Assembly (NCBI GenBank): GCA_035326705.1
Contig: DAOLES010000001.1
Coordinates: 499,653-563,652, forward strand
Length of the DNA stretch: 64,000 nucleotides
Direction: 5' to 3'
DNA from: Oligoflexia bacterium
GTDB lineage: Bacteria > Bdellovibrionota_G > JALEGL01
This document shows, piece by piece, positions 1 through 9,347 of the stretch. The position numbers were made by a program, and so were the translations under genes. Numbering within the stretch: the first letter of the stretch is position 1; the number at the start of each line of letters is the position of its first letter. The notes beneath the pieces were generated by a model. The model was not told where the DNA came from. It ran no database searches and worked only from the letters and a program-made list of their open reading frames with translations.

Positions 1-154
1 TTCTATCTTCACGCAAATGACAGGTAATATTATTTGCCCCAGCTTTTTCAATTATTTTAGCCGCCTCCACTGGGCTGGGATAAACTGTACCTCGGGCCTG
101 TCTAAGCGTAGCAACATGGTCAACGTTTACTCCTAAATCTATTTTTTTATCCAT
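1..154 (-). CDS. pdxJ: Pyridoxine 5'-phosphate synthase, N-terminal part (cut by window edge)
   Basis: Translation from the ATG at 154-152 gives 51 residues that continue past the window edge. They contain the PdxJ hallmark LGVNVDHVATLRQARGT, then YPSPVEAA and ITCHLREDR. PdxJ condenses 1-deoxy-D-xylulose 5-phosphate with 3-amino-2-oxopropyl phosphate in the DXP-dependent vitamin B6 pathway, in the cytoplasm. The start is supported by a G-rich ribosome-binding site (AAGGGGGGAG) about 6 nt upstream. It is the last visible gene of the minus-strand run tilS-ftsH-cdaA-ybbR-glmM, an order known from deltaproteobacteria. A 233-nt gap separates it from glmM, so it may have its own promoter. Identification is firm, although only the N-terminus is visible. 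Confidence 0.93.
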   Translation of the reverse strand, partial: MDKKIDLGVNVDHVATLRQARGTVYPSPVEAAKIIEKAGANNITCHLREDR

Positions 155-296
155 GGGAAACTCCCCCCTTCTTTGACGAGCTTTGCATAAAATATTTTAG
201 TTCTTTCCACATAAAAAAATTTAAAAACATAGTTTCAATCAAATTCATTAAGCTATACTTGCAAAGAGCATGAGTTTTTACTGCAATAATAAAATA

Positions 297-335
297 TTAC
301 TTATATATTGCACCTACCCAATTTAGATTCAGCAT
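297..335 (-). promoter_or_regulatory. Possible 12-codon leader peptide upstream of pdxJ
   Basis: In the 233-nt glmM-pdxJ gap, a 12-codon reading frame (MLNLNWVGAIYK) follows an unusually good ribosome-binding site (AGGGAG, 5-nt spacer). A second 33-codon frame at 248-147 runs into the first codons of pdxJ but lacks a good site. Nothing else recognisable lies in the gap. Whether either is translated cannot be told from sequence. Confidence 0.2.
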
Positions 336-387
336 AAGGACTCCCTTATTTAATAGCCTAAATATTTTTTAATTAAACCCACTTAAA

Positions 388-1731
388 TCAACTTAACTCA
401 CTTTTGGCGCATGAAACAAGCTTTTTGATTTGTTCTTTAAGTACAGTCTCAGAATGTGCTTCAACCATGATTCTTAATTTGTTTTCTGTTCCAGAATAAC
501 GAACTAAAACCCTTCCCTGATCATTTAAACTTTGTTCTGCCAATGCAATTGTTTTATTAAGTTCTATACAGGATTCAAGAGGTTTTTTTTGTTGCACTTC
601 AATATTGATCATTTCTTGAGGAAATTTTTTAAATGCTTGCGTAAGTTCTGAAAGTTTTTTCCCAGTTTGACAAAGCACTGCCGCTATATGTAGGGCATTC
701 ATAATTCCATCCCCTGTATTGCAATTGGGTAAGTAAATAATATGGCCTGAGGTTTCACCTCCTAGACACCAGTTATTTTCACGCATTTTTTCAACCACAT
801 ACCTGTCACCAACGTTGGCTCTTAAAAACTGGATATCATGTTGATAACAAAACTTCTCTAATGCCATATTACTCATTAAAGTACCAACAAGACCTTTTGG
901 TTTTTTATTGTTTGCAATCATGCTATTAATCAGAACATAAAGTAAATCATCGCCATCTAAAATCACACCCTTTTCATCACACATGATTAAACGGTCTGCA
1001 TCTCCATCAAGACAAATGCCAAAATCGGCTTCATGTTCTATAACTGTTTTTTGCATATTTTGCGGATGAACTGCGCCACAATTTTTATTGATATTGGTCC
1101 CATTGGGCTTATTTTCAATTACAATACATTGAGCTCCTAACTCTTCAAAGGTGGTTGGTGCAATTTTATATGCCGCTCCATTGGCACAATCAATAACAAC
1201 TTTATATCCCAACAAATCAAACTCTTTGGGAAAATTGTATTTTAGGTGCGATATATAACGTCCACGGGCATCATCTAACCTATAGGCTCTACCCGAATTG
1301 TCTGCCTTAAGAAGTTGGTTAATTTTTGTACTATTTGCAACCATATCTTCAATAAAGGCTTCATCTTCATCACTCAACTTATACCCATCAGGTCCAAATA
1401 TTTTTATGCCATTATCTTCATAGGAGTTATGAGAAGCTGAAATCATTACTCCAGCTTCAGCGCGCATGGTTTCAGTCAAGTAAGATATAGCAGGCGTTGG
1501 CATGGGTCCGACAAGCATTGCTTCTGCACCTGTTGACATCAAACCTGCTGCTATAGCTTGTTCAAACATATAGCTTGATAACCGAGTATCTTTACCAATC
1601 AATACTCGCCTTCGTTTTTTTTGTTCAAGCAATAAACCTAAAGCTTGTCCAACTTTAACGACATTATCTGCTGTCATTGGGAAAACATTTGCTCTACCTC
1701 TTATACCATCCGTACCAAAAAGTTTTGTCAC
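388..1731 (-). CDS. glmM: Phosphoglucosamine mutase
   Basis: GlmM interconverts glucosamine-6-phosphate and glucosamine-1-phosphate, a cytoplasmic step towards UDP-GlcNAc for peptidoglycan and LPS. The protein begins TKLFGTDGIRG, carries the phosphoserine loop MISASHN (Ser100) and the metal loop DGDADR, and ends with the phosphate-binding RYSGTENKLRIMVEA. I chose the GTG at 1731 (447 aa): it follows GGAG with a 6-nt spacer and makes the N-terminus and the Ser100 position match the family. An ATG at 1758 would add nine residues but has no ribosome-binding site. It lies 41 nt downstream of ybbR in the same transcription unit. Coupling of cdaA, ybbR and glmM is widely conserved, and CdaA-GlmM contact is known in Firmicutes. 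Confidence 0.97.
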   Translation of the reverse strand: MTKLFGTDGIRGRANVFPMTADNVVKVGQALGLLLEQKKRRRVLIGKDTRLSSYMFEQAIAAGLMSTGAEAMLVGPMPTPAISYLTETMRAEAGVMISASHNSYEDNGIKIFGPDGYKLSDEDEAFIEDMVANSTKINQLLKADNSGRAYRLDDARGRYISHLKYNFPKEFDLLGYKVVIDCANGAAYKIAPTTFEELGAQCIVIENKPNGTNINKNCGAVHPQNMQKTVIEHEADFGICLDGDADRLIMCDEKGVILDGDDLLYVLINSMIANNKKPKGLVGTLMSNMALEKFCYQHDIQFLRANVGDRYVVEKMRENNWCLGGETSGHIIYLPNCNTGDGIMNALHIAAVLCQTGKKLSELTQAFKKFPQEMINIEVQQKKPLESCIELNKTIALAEQSLNDQGRVLVRYSGTENKLRIMVEAHSETVLKEQIKKLVSCAKSELS

Positions 1732-1772
1732 ATCAACTCCATCTGTAGCTTTCAACATAGATAATACTACTT

Positions 1773-2702
1773 TTATTTTTTAATTCTTTGCACACTAACT
1801 GATTCTGGAAAAACTGTATAGCGTACATTTTTAGGCAATCCACTAACAATAGGATTAATTTTAATTGCCGGCTGAAATAAATTTGGTAGCTCTTCAATTT
1901 CAACATTAATGTTTTTTTGATCGAGAGAAAGCATATCCCCTGCCATACCTTCTACATTTATTGTCACTGTTTTGGGATTGACACGATACAGCTCTGAATC
2001 ATACTGAATAGCAACTTTCTTTAATGTTTTGCTTACTGTATTTTCTTTAATCGTTACGCGTAATAAAACCGTATTATGTTGTAATTTTACATTTAAAGAG
2101 CTGGTATCAATAGGAACTTCTTGTTCATAATAGGAGCGCATACTTTTTAAATCTATATCAGTTGTATACAGTTTCTTTAATGCCTCCATACTTCTTTGTG
2201 TACCTTTAACGGTCATCACTTCTGGATCAAGATCATATGAGGTCATTTCAAAGCCTTCAGGCAATTTACCAATAAACTTAGGTAAAACTGGCAGGGTATT
2301 GGTAATGGCTTTATCCAAATCTACACGAATAATTTGTGGCACAATACGATCTATTTTTATTCCGTAAGGCAACTTAAAGTCATCTTCTTGAATCCAAAAA
2401 GTATTCAAGCCAATATGACTTTTACTTAAATCAAGACTTAAAGTCCCTAAATACTCTTGATTCATGCTCTCTACACGACTCTTTGGCCCAATAACCTTTA
2501 CCTTAATTTGTGCATCAACTTCTCTCTCAAGCATAAGATGATTAGGCAAATTAACCAACTCTAGCTCAACATCTAAACTGCGTTGTTGTTTCTGTTCACT
2601 TTTTACATATGACCATAAAAGCAAAGCAATCAAAACAGAAAGAATTTTTAAAGCAAACTCCGTATTTAAATTAGCTAAAACTTTTAATAATTTTCTTTTC
2701 AT
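1773..2702 (-). CDS. ybbR: YbbR-domain membrane protein, probable CdaA regulator (CdaR-like)
   Basis: A 309-residue protein with one N-terminal membrane anchor (about residues 18-36, ALKILSVLIALLLWSYVKSE) followed by an extracytoplasmic beta-rich region of repeated YbbR-like units. In Firmicutes the equivalent protein (CdaR) binds and modulates the diadenylate cyclase CdaA; here that role is inferred from family and position. Its ATG overlaps the stop codon of cdaA (2699-2702), which implies translational coupling, and glmM follows 41 nt later. Length and architecture are typical. No catalytic motif is expected or seen. Confidence 0.85.
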   Translation of the reverse strand: MKRKLLKVLANLNTEFALKILSVLIALLLWSYVKSEQKQQRSLDVELELVNLPNHLMLEREVDAQIKVKVIGPKSRVESMNQEYLGTLSLDLSKSHIGLNTFWIQEDDFKLPYGIKIDRIVPQIIRVDLDKAITNTLPVLPKFIGKLPEGFEMTSYDLDPEVMTVKGTQRSMEALKKLYTTDIDLKSMRSYYEQEVPIDTSSLNVKLQHNTVLLRVTIKENTVSKTLKKVAIQYDSELYRVNPKTVTINVEGMAGDMLSLDQKNINVEIEELPNLFQPAIKINPIVSGLPKNVRYTVFPESVSVQRIKK

Positions 2703-3484
2703 GACTTTGTCCTTGAAAGAATATTTTGTGCCAAAAGTTCTTTCAACTTAGTTGCTTCAATACCACTTAACAACTGGCCATCTTTTGCTATCGATATCCA
2801 CCCCTTCTCTTCAGAGACAACAATAACCAAAGCATCTGTTTCCTCCGTAATACCAACAGCAGCTCTATGCCGCGTACCAAGGTTTTTATTAATCTTACTG
2901 GACATCAATAGCGGCAAAAAACATCCTGCTGCTAAAATTTGATCTTGCTTTATAACGATTGCTCCATCATGAATGGGAGATGATGGTAAAAAAATACTTG
3001 ATATTAACTCTTTAGAAACCAATGCTTCAAGTTTAACTCCAACATCAATGTATTCCATAACATCCGCTTCTTTTTGTACTACAATTAACGCGCCTATTTT
3101 CCTATTTGCTAAGGATGTACAGGCTTTAACCAACTCCTCAATCACTCTGGATTCGTTTGCCGTATCTAAAAATGAAAACACAGGAGCCCTTCCAACACGT
3201 GTTAACATCCTTCTAATTTCTGCCTGAAATAAAATAATAAGGATAAAGACCAAACTACTAAGAAGATGAGACAAAATCCAATTAAGTGTCTGTAAGTTAA
3301 ATACTGAAGATAGCCAAAAAACCAACAGCGCTAGGCTGAGGCCAATCAACATATAAATTGCTCTAGTTCCTTTGATAAAACGTAAAAAAGCAAATACAAT
3401 CAAAGACACTGCAAGAATATCGATCAAATCAATGACAGAATGTATAGACAGGTATTCTGTAACTGAACGCAACAATTCTGTCAT
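2699..3484 (-). CDS. cdaA: Diadenylate cyclase CdaA (c-di-AMP synthase)
   Basis: CdaA condenses two ATP into cyclic di-AMP, a second messenger for osmotic and cell-wall homeostasis. Three membrane segments lie in residues 20-90, followed by the DAC catalytic domain with HDGA (DGA at 173-175) and GTRHRAA (RHR at 205-207), the two signature motifs. The 261-residue length is standard. It is coupled to ybbR by a 4-nt overlap and lies 173 nt downstream of ftsH. c-di-AMP synthases are common in Gram-positives and deltaproteobacterial groups but absent from most other Proteobacteria, so this gene helps place the organism. No c-di-AMP phosphodiesterase (GdpP, PgpH) is visible in the window. Confidence 0.95.
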   Translation of the reverse strand: MTELLRSVTEYLSIHSVIDLIDILAVSLIVFAFLRFIKGTRAIYMLIGLSLALLVFWLSSVFNLQTLNWILSHLLSSLVFILIILFQAEIRRMLTRVGRAPVFSFLDTANESRVIEELVKACTSLANRKIGALIVVQKEADVMEYIDVGVKLEALVSKELISSIFLPSSPIHDGAIVIKQDQILAAGCFLPLLMSSKINKNLGTRHRAAVGITEETDALVIVVSEEKGWISIAKDGQLLSGIEATKLKELLAQNILSRTKS

Positions 3485-3657
3485 TCTACTTCTTTTATAT
3501 TACTGATTGATTTTATAGGCACCTAAGCATCAGTTTATCAGATGAAAACCGGCCCCAGCAAATAAATTACCATTATTTCTGATGAAATTGTCAGATTTTA
3601 CTGATTAAGACCAAAACAGTTTATATCAAATGTTTTTACCCAATCTTTTAAAACTTT

Positions 3658-5499
3658 TTAGCTTTGCGGCAAGTCTCCACCAGTAATTAAAATGTCTAGA
3701 TCTTCACCTGATAAAGTTTCTCTTTCCAGCAAAACCTTGGCAATCTTATCTAGAGTCCCTCTATTTTTCTGCAAAAGATCTTTTCCTCGTTTGTAGTTTC
3801 TATCGATTATTTTCTTAATTTCTGCATCAACCAGCTGAGCTGTTTTTTCACTATAATTGGATTGATGTGCAACTTCTTTTGCCAGAAAAATCTCTTGTTC
3901 ATTATGCCCAAAAGCTATAGGCCCTAAACTTGAGCTCATCCCCCATTCACAAACCATTCTTCTGGCTAACTCTGTTGCTTTTTCAATATCATTGGATGCC
4001 CCATTACACTTGACTTTAAAAACAATCTCTTCTGCCAAGCGACCTCCCATTAAAATTGCTATACTCGATTCCGCTTGATTCTGATTTAAGGTGTATCGAT
4101 CTTCAATTGGCATTTGGTGAGTTACACCTAAAGCCATTCCCCTTGGAATAATTGTAACTTTATGAACTGGATCTGTTTCTGGTAAAAGTTTAGCAAGCAA
4201 GGCATGGCCCGCTTCATGATATGAGGTGAGTTTTTTGTCCTGCTCATTCATGATGGTGGTTTTTCTCTCTTTGCCCAAAATCACTTTGTCTTTTGCTTCT
4301 TCAAAGCAATGCTTATTTACAGTCTTTAAACCAAGTCTAGCTGCCATAAGTGCTGCTTCATTAACCAAATTATGTATATCCGCACCTGTAAATCCTGATG
4401 TTGCTCTAGCTAGAACATTTAAATCTACATCGTCATTCAATGGCGTACCCTTTGTATGAACTCTAAGAATGCCTTCCCTTCCCCGCAAATCAGGTCTTGA
4501 TACAACAACCTGACGATCAAAACGGCCCGGTCTTAACAATGCTGGATCAAGAACATCTGGGCGGTTAGTCGCTGCCATCATAATGATTCCATTATTATCT
4601 TCAAAACCATCCATTTCTACTAAGAGTTGATTTAGGGTTTGTTCACGCTCGTCATGTCCACCGCCTAAACCAGCACCTCTTTTTCTGCCAACAGCGTCAA
4701 TTTCATCAACGAATACAATACATGGCGCTGACTTTTTTGCTTGCTCAAAAAGATCTCGTACTCGTGAAGCTCCTACTCCAACAAACATCTCAACAAAATC
4801 AGAGCCAGATATGGTTAAAAAAGGAACATGAGCTTCACCTGCCACTGCTTTAGCCAGGAGTGTTTTGCCAGTTCCCGGTGCTCCAACCAACATGACCCCT
4901 TTAGGAATCTTTGCTCCCAGAGTTGTATATTTTTTGGGAAATTTAAGAAAATCTATTATTTCTTCAAGCTCTTCCTTTGCTTCTTCAACACCTGCTACAT
5001 CAGCAAATGTGATTCTACTTTTTTTTGGGTCTGCTATTTTTATTTTTGACTTGCCAAAACTCATTGCTTTACCATTCCCCGCCTGTACTTGTCGGAAGAA
5101 AAACAAAAGCAAAATAAAACCCAGTATAAAAGGAATGCTCCACAATAATAAGTTGCGTAAAAAGTCCTGGCGATTCAAAGGTTGTAGTTTTATATCTTCT
5201 ACTGCATTCTCTTCAAGAAATTGTATTAATTCATCTGCTTCACCAAACCAATGACTGATAAAAACTTTTTTCTCACGATCGGGGGCAATTGTTTCATTTT
5301 CTTTTTTTGAAAAAAACTCACCTTTCAGTTTTTCCGGGCCCACCTCAATACTTTTAACATGCCCTGCTCTTACACTTTTTCTAAACTCGCTATAAGTCAG
5401 CTCAATAGCTTGTTCACTTGAAGACTTTTCAAAAGATTGAAAAATCAAAAAGAACACCACTGCCAGCAGTAACCATAAAAAAATGCGATTTGATTTCAA
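3658..5499 (-). CDS. ftsH: ATP-dependent zinc metalloprotease FtsH
   Basis: Membrane AAA+ protease that degrades misassembled membrane proteins and regulatory substrates. Residues 5-22 form the first membrane helix, residues 23-118 a periplasmic domain, and residues 120-137 the second helix. The AAA module has Walker A GAPGTGKT (206-213), Walker B IVFVDEID (261-268) and the second region of homology with GRFDRQ (325-330). The zinc protease motif HEAGH is at 428-432. Length (613) is normal. It lies 165 nt downstream of tilS, the classic tilS-ftsH pairing, and upstream of cdaA. All key residues are present. Confidence 0.98.
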   Translation of the reverse strand: MKSNRIFLWLLLAVVFFLIFQSFEKSSSEQAIELTYSEFRKSVRAGHVKSIEVGPEKLKGEFFSKKENETIAPDREKKVFISHWFGEADELIQFLEENAVEDIKLQPLNRQDFLRNLLLWSIPFILGFILLLFFFRQVQAGNGKAMSFGKSKIKIADPKKSRITFADVAGVEEAKEELEEIIDFLKFPKKYTTLGAKIPKGVMLVGAPGTGKTLLAKAVAGEAHVPFLTISGSDFVEMFVGVGASRVRDLFEQAKKSAPCIVFVDEIDAVGRKRGAGLGGGHDEREQTLNQLLVEMDGFEDNNGIIMMAATNRPDVLDPALLRPGRFDRQVVVSRPDLRGREGILRVHTKGTPLNDDVDLNVLARATSGFTGADIHNLVNEAALMAARLGLKTVNKHCFEEAKDKVILGKERKTTIMNEQDKKLTSYHEAGHALLAKLLPETDPVHKVTIIPRGMALGVTHQMPIEDRYTLNQNQAESSIAILMGGRLAEEIVFKVKCNGASNDIEKATELARRMVCEWGMSSSLGPIAFGHNEQEIFLAKEVAHQSNYSEKTAQLVDAEIKKIIDRNYKRGKDLLQKNRGTLDKIAKVLLERETLSGEDLDILITGGDLPQS

Positions 5500-5664
5500 C
5501 TTATACCTCTCACTTTATATATTAAAGGAAGTTGCGCTTTACTACGCACTTTCACAAATAACACAAATAAAAAGAGTATAAAATATAAGCGTCCATTGCG
5601 ATTAAACCTTTTATACTCTAGACATATGTTACATAATATAACAACAACAGATTACGCAAACTAA

Positions 5665-6672
5665 TCATGTTGAGCAAGCATCATGCTTGATACTTATTTT
5701 TTTTTCACACACCCTATATACAGTTTTGTTTGTAAGACAATAACTGCCTTGGCCTTTACGAAACAAATGAAGCATTTTATTCAGCTGATCCCCATTCAAT
5801 GATTTGTCTTTTTTATTAAAAACATAATTTAAAAAAAACTTAATTTGCAAATCAGAAAACTTTAACAATGGTTCCCTTAAAAACTCTTCTTCTTGCAATG
5901 CACTTAATGCAAGCATATGATTTAAATCCATGGCTAGGTACTGTGTCACATCTTTACAGTCTTGCATGAATTCTAAAACATTTGCCTTATATTTATTTCC
6001 ATACTGTGCACTGAGCAAAGGCAATAAAACATTTCTAATATGGTTTCTTGTAAAATCCGTACTTAAATTACTTGTATCAACATTGAATAACAGTCCATTA
6101 TCTTTAGCAACACTCAACAAAGTTTGTTTTGATAGATTTAAAAATGGCTTATAAAAACATTTACCCGAGAATTCAGACATACCAGACAAGCCTTGAAAAT
6201 GAGTCCCTGAAAACAGTCTGATAAAAAAACTTTCAATTTGATCATCTAAATGGTGCCCACTTAAAATGCATTGACTTTGCTCTTCTTTTGCATATTCAAG
6301 CAAAGCTTTTTGGCGTAAGGACCTTAACTTTTCTTCTGACAATATTTGACTGGATACATTAAGTTGTTTTACACACAAATCAAGTTTGTAGTTTTGTAAC
6401 AATACTTGAATAAGTTCTATATCTTTTTTTTCATCAACTTGTTTTCTTTGTTGATGGGCAATGTATATTGGCAAAGGAATCTCAAGTTGTTCTTGCTTTG
6501 CTATTTCAGCCAAAACAAAAAACAAAACCATTGAGTCTACCCCTCCTGACACAGCAACAATTTTTTTTTGTTTTAAAATTTTATGCCTATTTAAAAAAGC
6601 CTTCACATGCCGATAAACTTGCAAATGCTTTGTAGAACGTTGAACCTGATTATTTTTATTTTTAGTTAACAT
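5665..6672 (-). CDS. tilS: tRNA(Ile)-lysidine synthase
   Basis: TilS modifies C34 of the CAU-anticodon isoleucine tRNA to lysidine, so that it reads AUA rather than AUG. The ATP-pyrophosphatase P-loop SGGVDS is at residues 42-47, and the HHLDDQIESFFIRL region typical of TilS follows. At 335 residues it is shorter than the E. coli enzyme: the catalytic core is kept and the C-terminal substrate-binding region is reduced. It is the first gene of the minus-strand run and is divergent from the outer-membrane protein gene at 6909. The ATG at 6672 has no strong ribosome-binding site. Confidence 0.93.
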   Translation of the reverse strand: MLTKNKNNQVQRSTKHLQVYRHVKAFLNRHKILKQKKIVAVSGGVDSMVLFFVLAEIAKQEQLEIPLPIYIAHQQRKQVDEKKDIELIQVLLQNYKLDLCVKQLNVSSQILSEEKLRSLRQKALLEYAKEEQSQCILSGHHLDDQIESFFIRLFSGTHFQGLSGMSEFSGKCFYKPFLNLSKQTLLSVAKDNGLLFNVDTSNLSTDFTRNHIRNVLLPLLSAQYGNKYKANVLEFMQDCKDVTQYLAMDLNHMLALSALQEEEFLREPLLKFSDLQIKFFLNYVFNKKDKSLNGDQLNKMLHLFRKGQGSYCLTNKTVYRVCEKKISIKHDACST

Positions 6673-6795
6673 ATGTTTTTAAATTTACAGGTATTAGCTC
6701 AACATTTATACTAAAGAATCAACTAAAGCTATGCAGAAAAATCACTCTTTAGATAAGTATTTAACATACCCCAACAAAGGCTAATTATTGTGTTG

Positions 6796-6812
6796 ATTTT
6801 ATTCAATAAAAT
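6796..6812. promoter_or_regulatory. AT-rich palindrome in the tilS / Glt-like cluster divergent promoter region
   Basis: An 8-bp perfect inverted repeat (ATTTTATT / AATAAAAT, one-base centre) lies in the 236-nt region between the divergent tilS gene and the barrel gene at 6909. It could be an operator or part of the AT-rich promoter context. In an AT-rich genome this may be chance. No clear -35/-10 pair was found here. Confidence 0.25.
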
Positions 6813-6908
6813 TGAAAAACACTTTAGCTTTTGCTACTCTTAATAGTGAACCATGGTAAGAATTGGTCCATAAATTATATTTCTAAAAACATCAATCATG
6901 AGGGCATA

Positions 6909-7643
6909 ATGAATATAAAAATAACGTTCACTGGTATTTTACTTGCAACGCTGTTGGTTGCACCTGGAAGCGCTGTTTCACAAACAAAAAACAAAGACAC
7001 CAATACATCCATTGGCTCGTATAGAAAAGAAGGCATTGATGTCGTACAAAGACGTGTTTTTAGAAAAAAAGGCCGTGCAGAGGTTGGATTTGACTTGGGT
7101 ATCAATGCGGATAACCAGTTTTTATTTTATGAGTTTGTTCAAATCAGACCAACCTTTCATATTAAAGAAGGCTTAGCCATTGAAGCTTCTTATTCGCGCG
7201 TATTCCATCAAGAACGCGCAATCATCAATGATTTACAAAACGTGCCTTGCCCCCCCAACTTGATAGTGACTGACTTAATGATGAACCCTGTTTCAACCTG
7301 TGGTGTAGACCTTGACCCCGCTCCAGACCCAGCAAAAAACATTTATTTTGCGAACTTAATTTTTTCTCCAATTTACGGTAAGTTTGCGATTTTCTCAAAA
7401 AAAATCTATCACTTTGACTGGTATTTTGTTGCTGGGGCTGGGATGTTTGACAATGAGCGTTCACAACGTTTTGGAATCAATGTTGGTACAGGTTTAAAAA
7501 TTTTCCTTAATCAATCTACTGCATTAAAACTAGACTTTAGAAACTTTACTGTTCGTGAAGGTGCTCCCTTCAACCAAATTGCAAATAATAGAGTGTATTC
7601 TATAGGTTTATCTTTCTTTTTACCATCAACCCCAAAGGACTAA
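6909..7643 (+). CDS. Outer-membrane beta-barrel protein (Glt/Nfs-cluster type)
   Basis: A 244-residue exported protein with a signal peptide (MNIKITFTGILLATLLVAPG, cleavage near SAVSQ). Alternating hydrophobic and polar strands follow, such as FHIKEGLAIEASYSRVFHQE and FDWYFVAGAGMFDN, ending in an aromatic-rich strand that finishes YSIGLSFFLP. This fits a small outer-membrane barrel like those accompanying myxobacterial TPR/TonB-like gene sets. The start at 6909 follows GAGGGC and gives a clean signal peptide; upstream in-frame codons do not. It is the first gene of a tight run with the TPR lipoprotein (6-nt gap). By position and type it may play the part of GltA/GltB/GltH, but no one-to-one orthology is claimed. 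Confidence 0.75.
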   Translation: MNIKITFTGILLATLLVAPGSAVSQTKNKDTNTSIGSYRKEGIDVVQRRVFRKKGRAEVGFDLGINADNQFLFYEFVQIRPTFHIKEGLAIEASYSRVFHQERAIINDLQNVPCPPNLIVTDLMMNPVSTCGVDLDPAPDPAKNIYFANLIFSPIYGKFAIFSKKIYHFDWYFVAGAGMFDNERSQRFGINVGTGLKIFLNQSTALKLDFRNFTVREGAPFNQIANNRVYSIGLSFFLPSTPKD

Positions 7644-7649
7644 TAAATA

Positions 7650-9323
7650 ATGCTTTTGAAAAAAAATAAACTTTATTTTTCACTGATAGGCCTTTCTTTA
7701 TTAAGCAGTAGCCTTATTTTATCTGCATGTGCTAGCTCTAAGCAAGGTATTGCAGAAATAGGACAGGACAACAAAAAAACTGACTTGGTTGAAAGAAGAA
7801 TTGACCGTGAGTTAGAAAAAAGAGCCCGTTTGGTTAGAAACAACCCTTTGTATACACGATTGGTTGAGACGCTTAATGAAGGTCGGGTTGAGTATAAAAA
7901 GCAAAACTATGAAAAGTCATTTTCAGTGTTTAGCAGCATACTCAACAACTCACGCTTTAAGTCTTTCCCAGAATATGGCTACTCAAAGTATTATATTGCT
8001 CAAAGTTTGAGTAACATGGGTGCTTATTACGCTTCATTACTGTATTATGTTGATATTGTTGAAAATGACAAGCTTCGTGTTTACACCCATGAGTCTCTCA
8101 GACAATCTATAGCCATAGCACAACATCTTAAAGATGATGAGCTCATCCTATATTTAGCCTCAACGATTAGTGATAAAAAGGTGCCTAAATCTTTAAAAGA
8201 AGAGTTTCGTTATTTTGTGGCAAAAGACCTCTACCTGAAAAAAAACTACCGCAGAGCTATTAAACTTTTGTACTCAATATCAAAAAACAATCGCTTGTAT
8301 CTGGCTTCACGTTATTTGCTGGGTACAATTGCTATAAAAAACAATAGTTATGCAAAAGCTATAGACTTCTATAAAGACATCTCAAATGAGAGAAAAAACA
8401 AACTTTACTACGAAGAGACCCGTCTTAAACAACTCGCCAATCTTGCCTTGGGCCGCATATATTATGAGCAACGCAATTATCCTTTGGCTATTGTTTATTA
8501 TAAAAAAGTTCAAAAAGACAACAACTATTACCCACAAGGTTTGTACGAATCAAGTTGGGCACTATTTAAGATGCGTCAGTTCAATGCCTCTTTATCTGTT
8601 TTACATTCTGTTAACTCACCGTTTTATGAGCAAGTTTACTTTTTAAAATCATATCTTTTAAAAGGCGCTATATTCCTTGAACTTTGCTTATATGATGATG
8701 CCTTAACCGCTTTGAGTGGCGTAGAAGATGAGTTTAAAGGGATTGCCCGCCAAATTGATAATTTTGCCAAAAGCAATAGATCTCCAAAACTTTATTACAA
8801 TGCTCTAAGTGGCAAAGAAAGACAAAAATCTGGAAAGATGATTTATCGCTATAGAGATTTATTTAACTTAGCCAGTGCTAACCGCGACTTCTGGGGAATT
8901 CATCAGTACATTGAGTCTCTGCAAAAAGAGCGTGAGTTGCTGGGTAAACTGGATCAAAATAATGCAAAAGTGATTACCAACCTTATCACACAGAAGGAAC
9001 GTGAGCTAACCCAAAGAGCAAGTTGGCTAGCAGGACAAAAACTAAAGCAAACTCGACAATTAATTGAAGACTTTTTTACTTTAAAAGATTTCTTAAGATA
9101 CGAAATTGTCAGTACTGAAAGAAAAATTTTGCAAACCAGATCATTGAGACTAGCCCCTCCAGTTGACTTGAATGCTAACCTTATTAAACCTAAATTTACC
9201 GACAGTCTAAGAGAATCTATGGTTTGGTGGGAATATACGGGTGAATATTGGGCTGACGAAGTGGGCTATTATCTGTATAATCTTAAATCTATATGTAAGG
9301 ACACAACCTCAGACAAGAAGTAG
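7650..9323 (+). CDS. TPR lipoprotein (GltE/AglT-like)
   Basis: A 557-residue lipoprotein. The N-terminus LIGLSLLSSSLILSACASS has a lipobox (LSAC, lipidated Cys27) without Asp at +2, so outer-membrane sorting is likely. From about residue 55 it is all helical TPR-like repeats, for example GRVEYKKQNYEKSFSVFSSI and LGRIYYEQRNYPLAIVYYKK. The C-terminal third is a charged helical region. In Myxococcus the Glt/Nfs complexes contain an outer-membrane TPR lipoprotein (GltE/AglT, NfsE); this gene has that architecture and sits between a barrel gene and a giant TPR gene. The functional assignment is inference. Confidence 0.72.
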   Translation: MLLKKNKLYFSLIGLSLLSSSLILSACASSKQGIAEIGQDNKKTDLVERRIDRELEKRARLVRNNPLYTRLVETLNEGRVEYKKQNYEKSFSVFSSILNNSRFKSFPEYGYSKYYIAQSLSNMGAYYASLLYYVDIVENDKLRVYTHESLRQSIAIAQHLKDDELILYLASTISDKKVPKSLKEEFRYFVAKDLYLKKNYRRAIKLLYSISKNNRLYLASRYLLGTIAIKNNSYAKAIDFYKDISNERKNKLYYEETRLKQLANLALGRIYYEQRNYPLAIVYYKKVQKDNNYYPQGLYESSWALFKMRQFNASLSVLHSVNSPFYEQVYFLKSYLLKGAIFLELCLYDDALTALSGVEDEFKGIARQIDNFAKSNRSPKLYYNALSGKERQKSGKMIYRYRDLFNLASANRDFWGIHQYIESLQKERELLGKLDQNNAKVITNLITQKERELTQRASWLAGQKLKQTRQLIEDFFTLKDFLRYEIVSTERKILQTRSLRLAPPVDLNANLIKPKFTDSLRESMVWWEYTGEYWADEVGYYLYNLKSICKDTTSDKK

Positions 9324-9347
9324 CTTTGCTACTTATGGAGACCATAC

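Noticed and set aside
6831..6908. 26-residue N-terminal extension of the first barrel protein
   Set aside because: It would bury the signal peptide; the ATG at 6909 with GAGGGC gives a normal one.
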